This document shows, in pieces, positions 12,201 to 24,100 of a stretch of DNA of 64,000 nucleotides. Origin of the DNA: Heterotrichella gracilis. Taxonomy: Eukaryota; Sar; Xanthophyceae; Tribonematales; Xanthonemataceae. The stretch is taken from positions 62,001 through 126,000 of the forward strand of contig JAULBX010005887.1 of the NCBI GenBank assembly GCA_032358255.1, written 5' to 3'. The position numbers and the translations under genes were made by a program. Positions within the stretch are counted from its first letter, which is position 1, and each line of letters starts with the position of its first letter. Under the pieces are notes generated by a model. That model searched no databases. It was given only the letters and a program-made list of their open reading frames with translations, and was not told the DNA's origin.

Positions 12201-14579
12201 GTACCCTGGCACCACAAAAAAGAAGATGGATAGAATTATACACTCTGTAAAGTGTGGTTTCAATATAAAAAAACCTGGCAATCTTAATTGATAACATCTG
12301 ATTGATTAATCGTTTGTAGAATGATTTCTATTAGCACAGTCCTGCTGCTGCACACGCAGCTGCAGACCCTAACCCCTAAACAGCGTGCAAACCCTAACCC
12401 CCACACCCTCCCGCGTCCCTACCTGGCAGTCGTGGTACTGTACAAACAGCTGCATCTTCTCCTTAAAGGCCACCGCGTTGGAGCAGTAGTCCTGCCACTC
12501 GTCAAACATGAGCCGCACATCCTCGTTGTCCCGCAGGTCAACGTAGATGGGGTTGCCGTCGGTGGGGCCCGGCAGGCGGTACTTGATGGAGGCCACCTGC
12601 GGCAGACCAGTATGTGTGGGATCAGACCTCTCCGGTCATGATAAACCGTAAACACATTGCCGTTAGCACCGCTTGGAGCCTCATCACGCCCAAGGGTTTT
12701 GAGGTTTACGGGATGATCATGTATAAAATGGAAAAAGACCCACAAATCTGCTGCCAGGTACGCTTCCATTTCAACCGCTTTTCAAACCAGTAGAGTACAA
12801 GGGAACTGTTCAGGGTTTTCAAGGGTGTGGCCATTACCGTGAGCTCCGGGGCACTGCTGTCGCTGCTGCGTGACCCAGTCACCCTGTCCAGTGCATCCAT
12901 GAGCTGTTGGAAGGTGCAGAAGTTGCGCAGCGACAGCAGGCGGGTCTCGCCCCCCATGTAGATGGGCTGGGAGTCGTCGCCGCGCTCAAAGGCGCCGCCC
13001 ACGTGGCACAGCACCTTGATCTGCACAGGAGAGCCGGGTGAAAATTAGGGTTTAGGGTTTACAGACAACCACAAGGTCATGGGACAAGAATTGCATGAAC
13101 CCAGTGTGACTCTCAACATAAAATCAGACAGGCCTTCCTACATGCATCGAGCAGAACATGTGGACAGACCCTTCAAAACCTCAAGCCTCAGCAGAAGTCA
13201 AACCCAAGGTTTACATGCAACAACACCAAACACGTACCATGCTCACCGATTGGCTGGATGCAAGCTCAGCAGGCGGCTGCGCAGCTGGGGACAGGAGCGA
13301 AGTATCCACAGACAACCCGGTCAATCCCGGCATCCCGGGGATCGCAGGGACAGTCCCCAGAGTCCCTGGCAGCCCCGCCCCACCGAGCGGAATGTACCCT
13401 CCTATGCTGCTCTGCAGCACTTGCGGCGCTGTTGCAGGGGGGAAGGCGAGCACAGGCTGCATGGGAAGAGGGGGAAGGGCAAGTGCGGGGGGGCTGGGCA
13501 GCACACTGGGTGCTGTGGTGGTGGGTACAGACTGCCCCGGGACATTGCTGAAGGGTGTGTCCAGCTGGGGATCCGTGGGTGGCAGCAGCGGGGCCGCGGG
13601 TGGGTAGCTGTACGCCACTGGGGGGCGTTGCTGCGCGGCTGACTGCTGGACGGCAGCCTCGGAGGACTGCAGGTGCAGCGAGGCCTGCTGCTGCGCGATC
13701 TGCGACTGCAGCGTAAGCACCTGCAGCAGCAGTTCAACAGGTTCAGGGTTACATGCAGGAAGGTACTGCCACATGGGACAAAAGGATGACTCCCCTCCTG
13801 TAAGTATGAAGTAAAGAAATAAAAGTGATTTGCTCCATGAAACGTATCTTATTTATGAATATTGCACGTTAAATGCTGATAAAAATACCTCTTGTTTTGC
13901 GCACCTGCAGCTGCTGCTGGAGCTGTTGGAGCTGGTTGGTGTACCCTATTTGCGCCGAGGACAGCGACTGGGTTGCGCCTGGCACCTGCAAGGGGGCTGC
14001 TGGAGGGTAGGAGTAGGCCGGCACAGCGACGTGGGGCATGCTTTCTGCCAGTGGCCTCATCAGCGCAGGGCGAGGCAGGGCTGCAGCTGCTGACAGTGGA
14101 TGCAAGGGCGGCAGCGTTTCGGCGGGCAACCGGGCGGGCTGCACCATGCTGGTTGATGGTTGGGGATCCGTGCCTGGTCCCCGTTGCTGCATTGGGGCAT
14201 AGCTGGCATCTCCCCCTGCGTTGTCTGGCACCGATTGCCGCATCGCCCCTGCGGTTTCGTCCGAGGACGAGTATGAGGAGCCCTGCTCTGCCCGAGCCGC
14301 TTCCGAGGGTGTGGTGGGCTCCGAGGGCTGGTGTGGGGTGGGTGGGTGGTTCAGGCCTCCGCCTAGGTTAGCTGACGGGTACTTGGTGGCTGTGCCCAGC
14401 GAGGGGGTCAGGAGGGTGAGGCTGTGCTGGAGGGATATCTCCACTGGGTAGTCCACGGGGTAGGGGTCCATGCGTTGGGGGTCAGTGGGAGGGTAGTAGG
14501 CGTGCTTGGAGGCGATTGTGCCACACGTCTGCGCGCTCGAGTAGTCCTGGGACAGGGCTGGTGGGACCTGCAGCGGCAT
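9213..14579 (-). CDS. PB1-domain Raf-like MAPKKK-type protein kinase
   Basis: About 957 aa in twelve exons: 14579-13905, 13720-13247, 13020-12838, 12596-12423, 12205-12094, 11912-11653, 11404-11300, 11147-10926, 10691-10521, 10239-10114, 9817-9621, 9387-9213. Residues 1-383 are low-complexity, rich in Pro, Gln and Ser. A PB1 domain follows (about 384-490, with YMGGETRLLSL). The kinase domain starts near 612: glycine loop GSGSYGEV, ATP-binding lysine in VAVK (K640), helix-C glutamate (E666), catalytic loop VHFDLKSGN (771-779), DFG (795-797), APE (821-823) and CWEEDPLARPSF near the end. HFD in place of HRD and the GTLPWTAPE signature match plant PB1-Raf (B-group) kinases. An acidic insert (PLDLDDDDLLDDLMDEL) lies between helix C and the hinge. 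The start is provisional: the first ATG sits beside a possible acceptor, so an upstream exon may exist. Confidence 0.9.
11998..12028 (-). repeat. Partial copy of kinase exon 6 in the preceding intron
   Basis: Thirty bases repeat exon sequence 11859-11890 with about three changes, 139 bp upstream in the transcript. This is the same pattern of exon-derived intronic copies seen in the other genes. Confidence 0.7.
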
Positions 14580-17012
14580 GAAATAACGCTTTCAGATTGA
14601 GACAATGGCACTGGAAATTCATATGGGGTGCACTTTGCCTCTGCCCATTGCACCCAATGGCTCCGTTTTAAACCATCAGAGAAATGCACACGCAGCACTG
14701 CATTTTCCTTGGATTCAGCAGCAAGTCTGGCCAAGTAGTAGACGCCACCGCTGCTTGTAGGTTTGTTACCCTAAAACCTAAACCCTAAACCCACTAAACT
14801 AAGTAAACACCATTATGCCAGATTTGAGCCTAAGTGAATTCCAAAAGTGCTAGTAAGCACGTTTCGAGCCATACCAAATACCTTCCCAATACCATGATAC
14901 TACCCTCCTTACAACCAATTGTTGCAACTTGCCTGATCCAACCGCTGAATCAGCTCTCCGCTTGTCAGGCCGCCTGGTGGCAGGGTTGGGCAAGCAGCTG
15001 GCATGCTGCCTGGAGGTGGCTGCTGGCCGTTATCCATGGCATGGGTGGCACCGGGCAGGTGCACACTGGCAGGTGTGGCTGCCAGGTGTCACCACTTCCA
15101 CTGCTTGCGTTTACCAGGGCCTGGGTTGGAAGCTGCTGCTCAAAGTTGACTCTGGAGTGGCTCCTGGACAAGGGAAAACGTAATAGGTACCGTGGTCACA
15201 GTGGTTACACTCGGTAGCCGCTGTAGTCACTGTTAGTCATTGCATTCACTGTCAGACATGAGGCAGAGGTTGCAAACTTCAGAGCTGAACAGGTGGGAGA
15301 CACACTGTGCCCCTGGAAAGTAGTCACCACAGGGACTCTGTTTAACAACTTGAAGTGTGAGCTGGTTCAACGCTGTGACACTGTGAGGCTAAGCCTCTGT
15401 GCTGCTGCTGCCATGTGCCTCTGCTTGACCCTCACAGTACTGTCTAAACTGCACTGCACACTGCCACACTGTCCAAAAGGCTCACAGATGAAGCTGTTGT
15501 TACAGAGTCTCAATCTAGCCAGGCTCTGGAAACTCCCAACCTTTGGCAGCCGACTGGCACTGCTCACTATGATGGGCATCTTACAATCCCACCAGTGTGA
15601 CTTGGGAGTCTGCCTTGAGATCCAACCTTGGCCAGCAGCACCGAAGGTAGTTTACACAGGTTGGAGTAACACAGGCCAATGTGCCACCGCATTGTGTCAC
15701 ACCTCGTGTCGTTGGTACACAGAAGACCTCCTCTGATGTCGATATGTATACACAGTCGGTCCTCTGAAACAATGTAGAGGGGATACGCAACTCGAGGGTG
15801 AAGCTGGTGGTAGAGTCTAGCAAAGCTGGGTCCAAGGTCGCCGAGAAACGTTGTTTGCTGCGTTGCCAGGGGCGTTCACAACGCGCATTGTCCACCGCAA
15901 GAATGGCCAACGAGCCAGCATGAAGCGGTGATAAACACGAGTACCAGCTGTTCGCCTGACCGATCGATCAGAAGCCACGCAATGTTGGTTACGTAGTTCT
16001 CGCACAAGCCTTGACATCCATGAGACTATCACGGTGTGGTAACACTCTGAAAGGTTTCGACGTGCAAGTGGTATAGTCTGGAGACGGCTCCCAAACAGGC
16101 TTGCCCATGCGGTCAGCTGACGAAATGCTTGGCCCGTAATCAGAGCCCGTAAGCCCGTAATCCTCAGCACAAAGGCAGCCACAAAGGCAGCGACTTGCCT
16201 TGTCACCTGTGATAATTGAAGGGTGCGGATCCCCAGCTTGCGGTTTTTCCAGCGCAAGCAAGCTGCACATGATGCATGTGCGCACCCCATGTGACCGATC
16301 AGATTACGTACCCCAGTGGAAGCACTTTTGCGAGCACATGCTGGAAAAGCGGGACACGTCAATGCCACATCACAGTGGTGTGATGTGACGTCAATGTTGC
16401 ATCATTCTTGCACATCAAGGAAAATCTGGGTCGAATTTTGAATAAAATCTTTTAACCTCTGCGAAGCTGCGGAGACATTGCACATTACCAACGTGGCCCA
16501 AATAACAGCCCCAATTTGACACCTGCCCATAAAGCGGTGATCGATCCAGCTTTTGGTTGCAGCCACCAGAAATCCTGCAATTCAAAGTTGGGGTTGTGAA
16601 CGGCCACAGGTGAAGTGTGCACCTCCAGAGAAGAGGTGCCCTGCCATGCCCTCAGAGGCCTCAGTGACACCTCAGCGGCCGCCCATGCCACCGAGCCGAT
16701 GCCTTGCCAAGCCATGGGTTGCTGTGTCCACTTATACAAAAAATATGTAAGCTTACACCCGCACCTCTCCCAAACCCAGGCTGTTGTGCCAGGCTACCAC
16801 TTGCAAAGGGAGCAGGTTCCCGCAAAATGCACCCAGCAACAGCCATAGCCAGCTATGACTCCTACTCGCCCGCTGCTGCTTGTGCCAGGCCACCCTTGGG
16901 GATGCGAAAAAGCACCCTTGCATCCGTGAGCATGCCCTGCTCACAACTCACACGCTGCACTTACTGGCTGCTGCTGCACAACAATCATAGGCACTGCCAG
17001 AGCCATGGCCGG
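14580..17012. other. Interval between kinase start and HISN3 stop
   Basis: No supported gene. Open frames of 147 codons (15293-15736, +) and 183 codons (15817-16368, -) lack domains or exon context. A TTTAGGG-like tract lies near 14770-14790. The right third holds degenerate copies of the HISN3 terminal exon (separate entry). Confidence 0.4.
16776..16905 (-). repeat. Degenerate copies of the HISN3 terminal exon
   Basis: Segment 16780-16839 resembles the last-exon segment 17044-17104, coding a variant of [16 protein letters not shown] (here GNLLPLQVVAWHNS). Segment 16872-16905 repeats the same WHNQQ-coding stretch again. The flank agccat.gcc.gct..gactc occurs at both 16842-16863 and 17001-17021, which shows tandem units. 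The copies lie downstream of the stop codon, so they are probably non-coding. Confidence 0.7.
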
Positions 17013-19075
17013 CTACGACTCGTGCGCTGCACCCACTGACCGCTGCTGGTTGTGCCAGTCCACCACCTGGGTGTAGGGCAGGTTCCCGCCAAATATATCC
17101 AGCGCGCTGCCCACAGTGATGTCCACCCGCCCAGCCCCAAAGCTCTTCACACGCTCCAAGTCATCCTGGGGTGGGGCCAAGCGGCAGCACAAAGTCAAGG
17201 CCAGATGGTGGCAGGCACAATGATGGCACATTGCAGTCAGTCACCTACATGTCGCAGTCACCTACTGGCGACTGGGCATGTATACCACGGATTACACACT
17301 GTAAGGCAGATGATCAGGCCATAGTGGAGCTTGTGCTTGTCATTGGTCTGCATGCTACAATCAGAGGACGGCGCCAGTGCATGTGCACACCCAGCATGCC
17401 ATGCAACAATGCCCGGCACAGAGGGCTGCAAACACACACAATGCCCTCACCAGCGTTGTCGCGCCCCCTGCGTACGTCACGGGGATGGGGGACCATTTCC
17501 CCAGGGTTTGCACCAGCTCGTCGTCGATCCCCAGCTTCATCCCCTCCACATCCACCCCATGCACCAGGAACTCATCGCAGCAGAGCGCCAGGCGGGCCAA
17601 GGTGGGCTCTGTCAGCGCCAGGGAGCTGAACTTCTGCCACCGATCTGTGACCACGTAGTACACCCCCTGGTGCTTCCTGCAGCTTAGGTCCAGCACCAGG
17701 CGCTGCTTGCCAACCTGCTTCACCTGTGACCGGTGCGTGCATTTATTAGGCACATGCATTGCGCCATTATTAAAAAAACCATGATCCATGATGCCCTCCG
17801 CAGCTATCCCATGCGAACATCATATATACAGTTCCCATGTCATGCGGATACGCAGCTATCACGTGCGGATATCATACATATACTTTCCAGTCATGAGCAT
17901 ACCCACCAAGGCAGCCAGGCGATCCTCCTCCAGTTTCCCGTCCCGGAAGACAAAGGACGTGACGATGACATGGCTTGCCCCCGCCTCAAGGTACTCTCGG
18001 GCGTTGTCAGTGGTGACGCCCCCCCCCAACTGAAGGCCCCCGGGGTAGGCTTGCAACGCCCCAAATGCCGCCTCCCTGGGTGACAGCATGCGAGTCAATC
18101 GCAGTTGGTTTTTGTCGAGACAATATTAATAAGTGCCCATTGCACCTCAGGCAATGTCTTGCCTTCCTTGTCGTTGCAATAAGTGTGTGGTGATGGGAAC
18201 CCTGGCAAGGTTGTCATGCCATGGACATGGTGTCCCTGTGATACCCGGGGCGGCCGCTCTCCCAGGCAACCTTGCAACCTCAGCACAAGGCAACACTGGG
18301 GCAGCAGACTGTACGAGCTGATCCCACCTGCTGGCCACATCTGCGCCTAGCAACTAGTGCTGGGGACACCATTGCACCAATGAGCCAGCAAGCGCGGGCG
18401 ACCACCACCACAGGTTGCCTTGCAAACAACAGGGTACTGAAAAGCAGCAGTTTGTGCGGTGTGGGGCGCACCTGCTGGCAGCATCTGCGCCCAGCATGAT
18501 GACGTGCCCTCCCGGCAGCCTGTCCTGTTTGTACAGCTCAGCATACCAGTTGGCGGGCTTCTCGCTCTCAAAATTTGTGACAAGCTCTGGCGCAGCAGTT
18601 TTACTGCAAGGAAGGGATAGGACCTCTGAATTGCAGGGTTGGTGCACCAGCGATGCTAGACTGGCAATGGCGAGTTGGCGGGTGGTATGCCAGGGGTGGG
18701 TTGTACAAATAGAAGGCAGATTACCTGGTGCTTGCTTCGTCTGACAGCGTGGAACCAACTATTTGCTTCACTTTGCCCTGCATGGGAAACAAGTCGCGTT
18801 GACGCCTCGGTCTAGGTGCGCATTTTGATGGTTGAAGTAGTTTTGATGGCATGCACGAAAGTGCTGGTCAAGCCTTGTAGTTGTAGTGCATTGTAGTGTT
18901 TAGCACCGGCACTACACACCTTGTGGATGTCAATGCAAGGTCTGAAGCTGACACAGGTGGTTTGAGGGTCCACTGCTGAGCTGCATGCTACAGCTTGTCT
19001 CCTCGTCTGTCTCCCATGCAACGGGCTGGGCCCCAGCCTCCCACTGACACTGTGCACCAAACTTTGACAAGCCAT
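17013..19075 (-). CDS. HISN3: HisA/BBMII isomerase, chloroplast histidine biosynthesis (ProFAR isomerase)
   Basis: This enzyme (EC 5.3.1.16) isomerises ProFAR to PRFAR, the fourth step of histidine synthesis, in the plastid stroma. The 311-aa model has six exons: 19075-18920, 18777-18725, 18603-18472, 18075-17907, 17723-17451, 17165-17013. About 45 N-terminal residues form a Ser/Arg/Ala-rich transit peptide ([18 protein letters not shown]). The barrel starts with [20 protein letters not shown]. Further family motifs are [69 protein letters not shown] and [18 protein letters not shown]. First-strand and fifth-strand aspartates (FRPCID, LDLSC) are present. Length matches plant HISN3 (about 300 aa). 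The ATG at 19075 is the first in-frame ATG giving a complete transit peptide. The gene is transcribed away from the SPT small-subunit gene. Confidence 0.95.
17799..17902. repeat. Two-copy 52-bp tandem repeat in a HISN3 intron
   Basis: Two adjacent 52-bp units (17799-17850 and 17851-17902) share the frame cgcagctatc.c.tgcg..ata..cata. They end just short of the donor of the exon at 17907. Confidence 0.7.
18323..18352 (-). repeat. Copy of HISN3 exon 3 3' end
   Basis: Intronic sequence encodes a near-copy of LGADAASR plus its donor (original about 18467-18500), about 145 bp downstream in the transcript. Confidence 0.75.
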
Positions 19076-19785
19076 AACGAGAGGGGATAGTCCACTGAGA
19101 AATATATTGAAGGCACCGAGCACTAGTGGTAAGCAGACCGTATGGGTTTCCTAATGGCATGAAAGATGCATGCATGCAAACGCGGTTTTTAAAATAGACC
19201 ATCAATGCGCCCACTTAGACAAGCGAGTGCTAGTGTGATGGGCTATTGATAACCTGGCTGAGCATGTATGACGCAAAGCGGTGTCAAACACTTTATAAGA
19301 TGAGGGTGTGCGCAGCCAGTACTCCACATGCCTGGGGGCCATTTTCATATGGACAGAAGCGTTACATAACAGCAGCAAACGTTGCTTCATCTCCAACTTG
19401 TCTTTTTCAGTTGACCGCTATCTGACATTCGAGGAAGGCAATGTGTATTAGGAAGAAAGCAGCGCGCTGATCATCTGTCTTGCATGCCATATATATTCGA
19501 GTGAATACATTTCTCGTTGAAGCTCCGTAGGCTCGAAGTGAGTCAATCGTCCAGGCACTAGTTTAGACTGCTTTTTAAATAAACGTCCAAGTGTGCACCC
19601 GCCGGTGCAGCGTTCGTCTTCGGCCAGGCAGCCGTTTCTTGTGCCAGTTGAGGGGGGGCATGCTTGGCCCCTTACAGCTCCACTTCTGGTGTTGTTATCC
19701 ACGGTGCCCGATCATCACATAAAGCGTGTTTGTGGGACGTGCTTCTGACCGTTGAGAGCCGTCTTTGGCTCCGCCGTGGTTCAGC
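19076..19785. promoter_or_regulatory. Shared divergent promoter region, HISN3 / SPT small subunit
   Basis: The 710 bp separate two head-to-head start codons, so the region must hold both promoters and 5' UTRs. I see no clear TATA element that I would assign to one gene, and no supportable exon. Confidence 0.5.
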
Positions 19786-20064
19786 ATGGCCAATGCTGCA
19801 GCACAGGGCTCAGTCAGTCCCCACGCCAGGCGAAGGCAACGAAAGCAACAGGCACCCACCACCTTGCTGGGCAAGCTGAGGCAACGGCTGGCGCTGTTGA
19901 AGCTCCAGTTCGACGTCACCTTCGTTCCCTTCATGCTGGACCCCTTGGAGAGGGCCTTGTTCTACCTGGGACTCCTCTTGATATCTGCCCTGGTGCTCTT
20001 TGGGGCCCATCGGGTGTTCCTGAACACTGTCACTGTTCTGGACAGGCTATCCAGCAGTAGGTAA
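19786..20064 (+). CDS. Serine palmitoyltransferase small-subunit-like membrane protein
   Basis: Predicted 92-aa ER membrane protein. The N-terminal ~35 residues are basic and polar. Then come LKLQFDVTFVPFMLDPLERA and a hydrophobic segment (LFYLGLLLISALVLFGAH, about residues 63-80). The order aromatic stretch, then MLDPLERALF, then one membrane span, then a short amphipathic tail, matches the ssSPT family, where LEPWER is conserved. These subunits activate the LCB1/LCB2 enzyme that makes long-chain bases. The start is the ATG at 19786; nothing upstream in frame is an ATG. The stop TAA lies within AG|GTAAGA, a strong splice-donor match, so either the protein ends here or an extra exon replaces the last residue. 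Assignment rests on a short domain. Confidence 0.7.
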   Translation: MANAAAQGSVSPHARRRQRKQQAPTTLLGKLRQRLALLKLQFDVTFVPFMLDPLERALFYLGLLLISALVLFGAHRVFLNTVTVLDRLSSSR

Positions 20065-21156
20065 GACCCAACAGCAACCCAAGCTATGGATGCTTGCAAT
20101 GCATATGCCATGCATATGGTTTTTGTCAAGAACCCTCGGGACATGGCTCGCAGCTAACAGCCTATGGGACTGTGGTGCAGGGCACTGATAAACGGCGGCA
20201 ACACCCACTAGCAAAGTCACCAATGAACGGCGGCAACACCACCAGCATAGTCCTGCAAGTTGGGAGCATGATATACACAGCATCAGCTCTCCAACGGCTC
20301 TGCAGCCATGCCATGTGGCCTACAGCGTGATCAGCATTTAACAAGGCGTTTTCCAGAGGACTTGGCAGCCTTGGAGTTGCAGCTGCACCGGCTCTCGCTT
20401 CTGGCAGTGTATTGAGTGATTTTAGAATTTGAGAAGATGGCTGTCGATTTTGAGCGGCCCCTTTGTGCAAGTAGCTGCACTGTATCTGGTTCAATCAACG
20501 TATGGCATTGCAACCTTGTTCAACTTGTATGGACACAGCAGTCGCTGTCCCTCACAGCGACCAGCGATCACACCGGTAATATTTCCTATGGCAGCCTGTG
20601 GTATACATTCTTACACGGCAATACTGCAGCAGCCAAAACAGCGCCGCCCGCTGTCATACATCAAAGTGTGATACAGAAATAGGCTGTAAGCAAACACAAA
20701 CCATTAGCACAACACACAGGCAAGTGACTGTGGAACTTTACACAGTCCAGACCCCATGGTACCCGTAGGCCACTATGTGGCTGTTGATACAACAACCCTC
20801 TCTGGGTTAAAAAGCGTGCAAGCAAAAGTGCTAATAATCAGGGCATATAAACATTGCCAGCCAGGAAGTGCAGACACTGCACTTGATAGCAACGCTGCAC
20901 AATGCGGTTGGTGCCTAGCTCCACCCTGACGGCATAACCTGAAATAAAGAACCCATCGAATAACAAACCCATCCCACGATAGTATCGTGCCCCCCCAATA
21001 ATGCAGTGACACCCAGTTCAGGGACATTCAAGAAGCCACACAAAGTGAAAAAATCTCTTCCCCATTTATTTGCTAGCAAACAGTCCCACAGGGTGCACAG
21101 TCCTTATTGGCCTATACAGTACCCCTATACAGCCACCCCTTCCCAGAGGCGCATGG
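20065..21156. other. Interval between convergent gene ends
   Basis: This should hold the 3' UTRs of the SPT small-subunit gene (+) and the remodeller (-). A short direct repeat (gaacggcggcaacacc) occurs at about 20190 and 20223. I see no supportable exon. Confidence 0.4.
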
Positions 21157-24100
21157 TCATTGGCCAGCATCCGGCTGCGGCTGGGGCAGAGGCCCTTGGC
21201 CATTCGCCGCATCCCCCGCCGCAGGCGCCTGCTGCTGCTGCTGCTGGGTTACCGCTGCAGCCAAGCTGCCCTTGCCAGGCGCCATCCACGAGCTGAAGCT
21301 GTTCACCCGCAGGTCAAGCGCACCAGGCTCAGCCTCCACCGCCCCGCTGGGGTGCGCGGCGGGCGGTGCGGGGGCCGCCTCCGCGGCGGCGGGCGCCTGC
21401 CCGGCATGCGCCATCACCGCCGCCGGCGCCGCCAGGACCGACTGGAAGGGGCTGGGGATGTCTTGCTGCAATAGCGCGGCGGCGGTGGGGAAGGAGGCGG
21501 GCACGTGGGAGTGCCAGCCGGCGCTGCCGATGCTCTCCGCCTGCGCAAACGCCGAAGCGATCGGCTGCGCAACACCCACCGAGGGGCCGCGCTCCAGCGA
21601 CGCCTGGCGCTGTGGAGCCGCCGCCGCGGCAGCGTACCCAGGCCCCGAGTCCCCACTAGGTCCCGAAACCCCCTCCCCCGACGAGGCGGTCGGCAGCGCC
21701 GACGGCGCGGCGATGACCAGATCCGCCGGGAGCACGCCCGACCCAAACCGCAGCGGCGGCATGCCAGGGGCGGGCGTGGTGACCGTTACCCTGGTGCGGG
21801 GCGCGGACGCGAACCCGCCCGAGTCCTGCCCGGGATCTGACTGCGGCGAAGGCACCGCATTGGGCCATGAGGGCTGGCGCAACAGCCCTGAGCTAGCCTT
21901 TCGGTCCAGCCCGCTGCTGCCAGTGGAGATGCTGACCGAGGGCTGGCGCGACGCGTGGATGGTGGGCGGGCCCGGCTGCGGCGCCGCCGTCGACAGCACG
22001 ATCTGCACCGGCAGGCGCTGCGCCTCGGTCAGCGGCGTCTGCTTGGCCTCCACGATGGCGGGGGCGGGGGAAATGGTGACCTTGGTGGAGGTGTTGTCGC
22101 TCAGCGGGTTGCTGGGCTCCCGCTCCAGGGAGAGGGCGCGGTTGAGGGCGGCGGCGGCGGGGGCAGGGGCCGATGCCGGGGGGTTGGGCTGCTGCTGCTG
22201 CTGCTGTGCCTGGCAGGGGGCGAGCCAGGGTGGTTGGCGAGGGGTGTGTGGCAGGCGAAGACGCAATTTCGAATGGCAGATGGCCCATGTCAAGCAATGG
22301 TAGCCAGGTGAAGCATGCAGTTAGTGATACAACTGAAAATAAGCAGTAGCAGCTCACAGTTGAGTGTAAAAATGCATGATACAACACAAATGCCACCCTG
22401 GATCGAGAGAGCAGCACTAATGCCAGCTGGCAGCGAGCCGACGCTGGCACCCAGACCCTAAGCTTAGGGTTTTTTGGCTCTAATTCCACTTCATTTTGGC
22501 GCACGCGTACCTGCAGCGCCTGGCCCACACTGGGCAGCGCCACCGCATGCTCCTGTGCCTGATCGCCACCTGGCGCCGCTGCGGCTGCGGCTGCTGCATC
22601 CGCCGCCACCCGCTGCGCCTGCTGGGCCACAGAGAAGAATGCGGGGAAGTGCTGCTTGGCGCCAGGGGAGGGCATGGCAGGGGGTGCAGCCTGTGCCGAG
22701 GCGCCTGACCGCACGGCGGCGGCGTGCGAGTCGGGCTTACCCTCCTGCAGGGTTTGGCAAGGGTTTGTGAGCGGATTTTAATGGGGCAGGCACCACCAGC
22801 GAGGCTCTGTTCAACCGCATGTACAAAACACTTTTACTTTTACAAAATATTGTCCTTGATGTAATGGCCTAGCTTTCACTAATGCAATTTGGCTTTTTTT
22901 TACAAACACTTTGCTTGGAAGGGATTCTTGCATCACATGCTCTGTCACAATGTTAAAAAATGGTGATGTTAAAGACATCGCGCCGCCCCACCCCCTGGCT
23001 TGCCCCATCTGCGCCGTGGCAGCTGTCAGTTATATACATGTACACAACGCACACCGCCTCAAACCCTGACTTGTCCCTCCCAAACCCCAGACTATAACCT
23101 ACCTGTGCCACGCCGCCGCCCGCCTGCGCCGTGGCCGCCGCCTGCCGCTGCTGCTGGTAGGCCGTCAACACCTGCTGCTGCTGCTGGGGGGTCAGAAGCT
23201 TCATGGGAAGCTGCGTCCCTGGCTGGTTCAGCTGCTGCGCCAACAGCTGCTGCTGACTGACCAGGTAGGACTGGTAGGGCAGGATGTTGGCGGGCGCCGA
23301 GGCGGCGTTGGAGGGGTTGGGTGCGCGGGGGGGTTGGGCGGCGGAGGCCAGGGTGTAGGCCAGGTCGGAGGGTGGGTACTGGGGGCCGGCGGCGGAGGAG
23401 GTGGGGGGCTTGGGGGGGAAGGTGGGGGGGCGCACGGCGGGGGCGGAGGGCGCCTGCGGGGGGAGGGGCGGTGAGGCGGGTAGGGGGTGCGTTCCACATT
23501 TCTTCTCAATATAAAAAATTCCTTTGTTATCATAACAGGACAACCTGGTATGGATACAGGTACTGCAACCATAGAGACATTACTCACATCCCCATGCCAC
23601 CGCAACACCAAGGGGTGTACAGAAAGACAAAACGGTTCCCTTTGGTGGCATCACGCAAACCACCCATCCCAATGATATCAGGCCCACACATACCTTGCCG
23701 CCTGCCGACCCACCCGCACCCGCCCCGCCGGGCACCGCCTGCGGCTTCCCAGCCAGCACCTTTGACGCAGCCGCCATGCCGCCAGGCTGAATGAGCTGCG
23801 CCAGTCCCGCCATCACCTGCTGCTGGAGGGCGGAGGGGGCGATGCCGGAGGAGGGGGGGGCGGGGGTGGCGCTCGTGCTGGCCTCGGGGGCGCCGCCTGT
23901 GTGGGGTGGGGGGTGGGGTCAGGGATGGTGCTTGGTGGGTGGCATTTGCATGGCCTAACGCACCTCGGGGTGTAACCCAACCCTAGCATGAACAGATGCT
24001 CATTAATTTTGGTGATGAGGAGTGGACATCTAGAGCAACCAAGGGGAAGTGTGTTGATAGATTAGACACCTAAACCTGGACCCTAAATCTTCAATCCTAA

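Noticed and set aside
15293-15736. 147-codon plus-strand open frame
   Set aside because: Composition looks random, with no recognisable motif and no neighbouring exons.
15817-16368. 183-codon minus-strand open frame
   Set aside because: No domain, no splice context and no composition bias; nothing supports it beyond length.
21107-22303. 398-codon open frame on the plus strand, rich in Ala, Gly and Arg
   Set aside because: It is the antisense of the Gln/Pro/Ala-rich last exon of the remodeller; high GC and CAG runs keep the opposite strand open.
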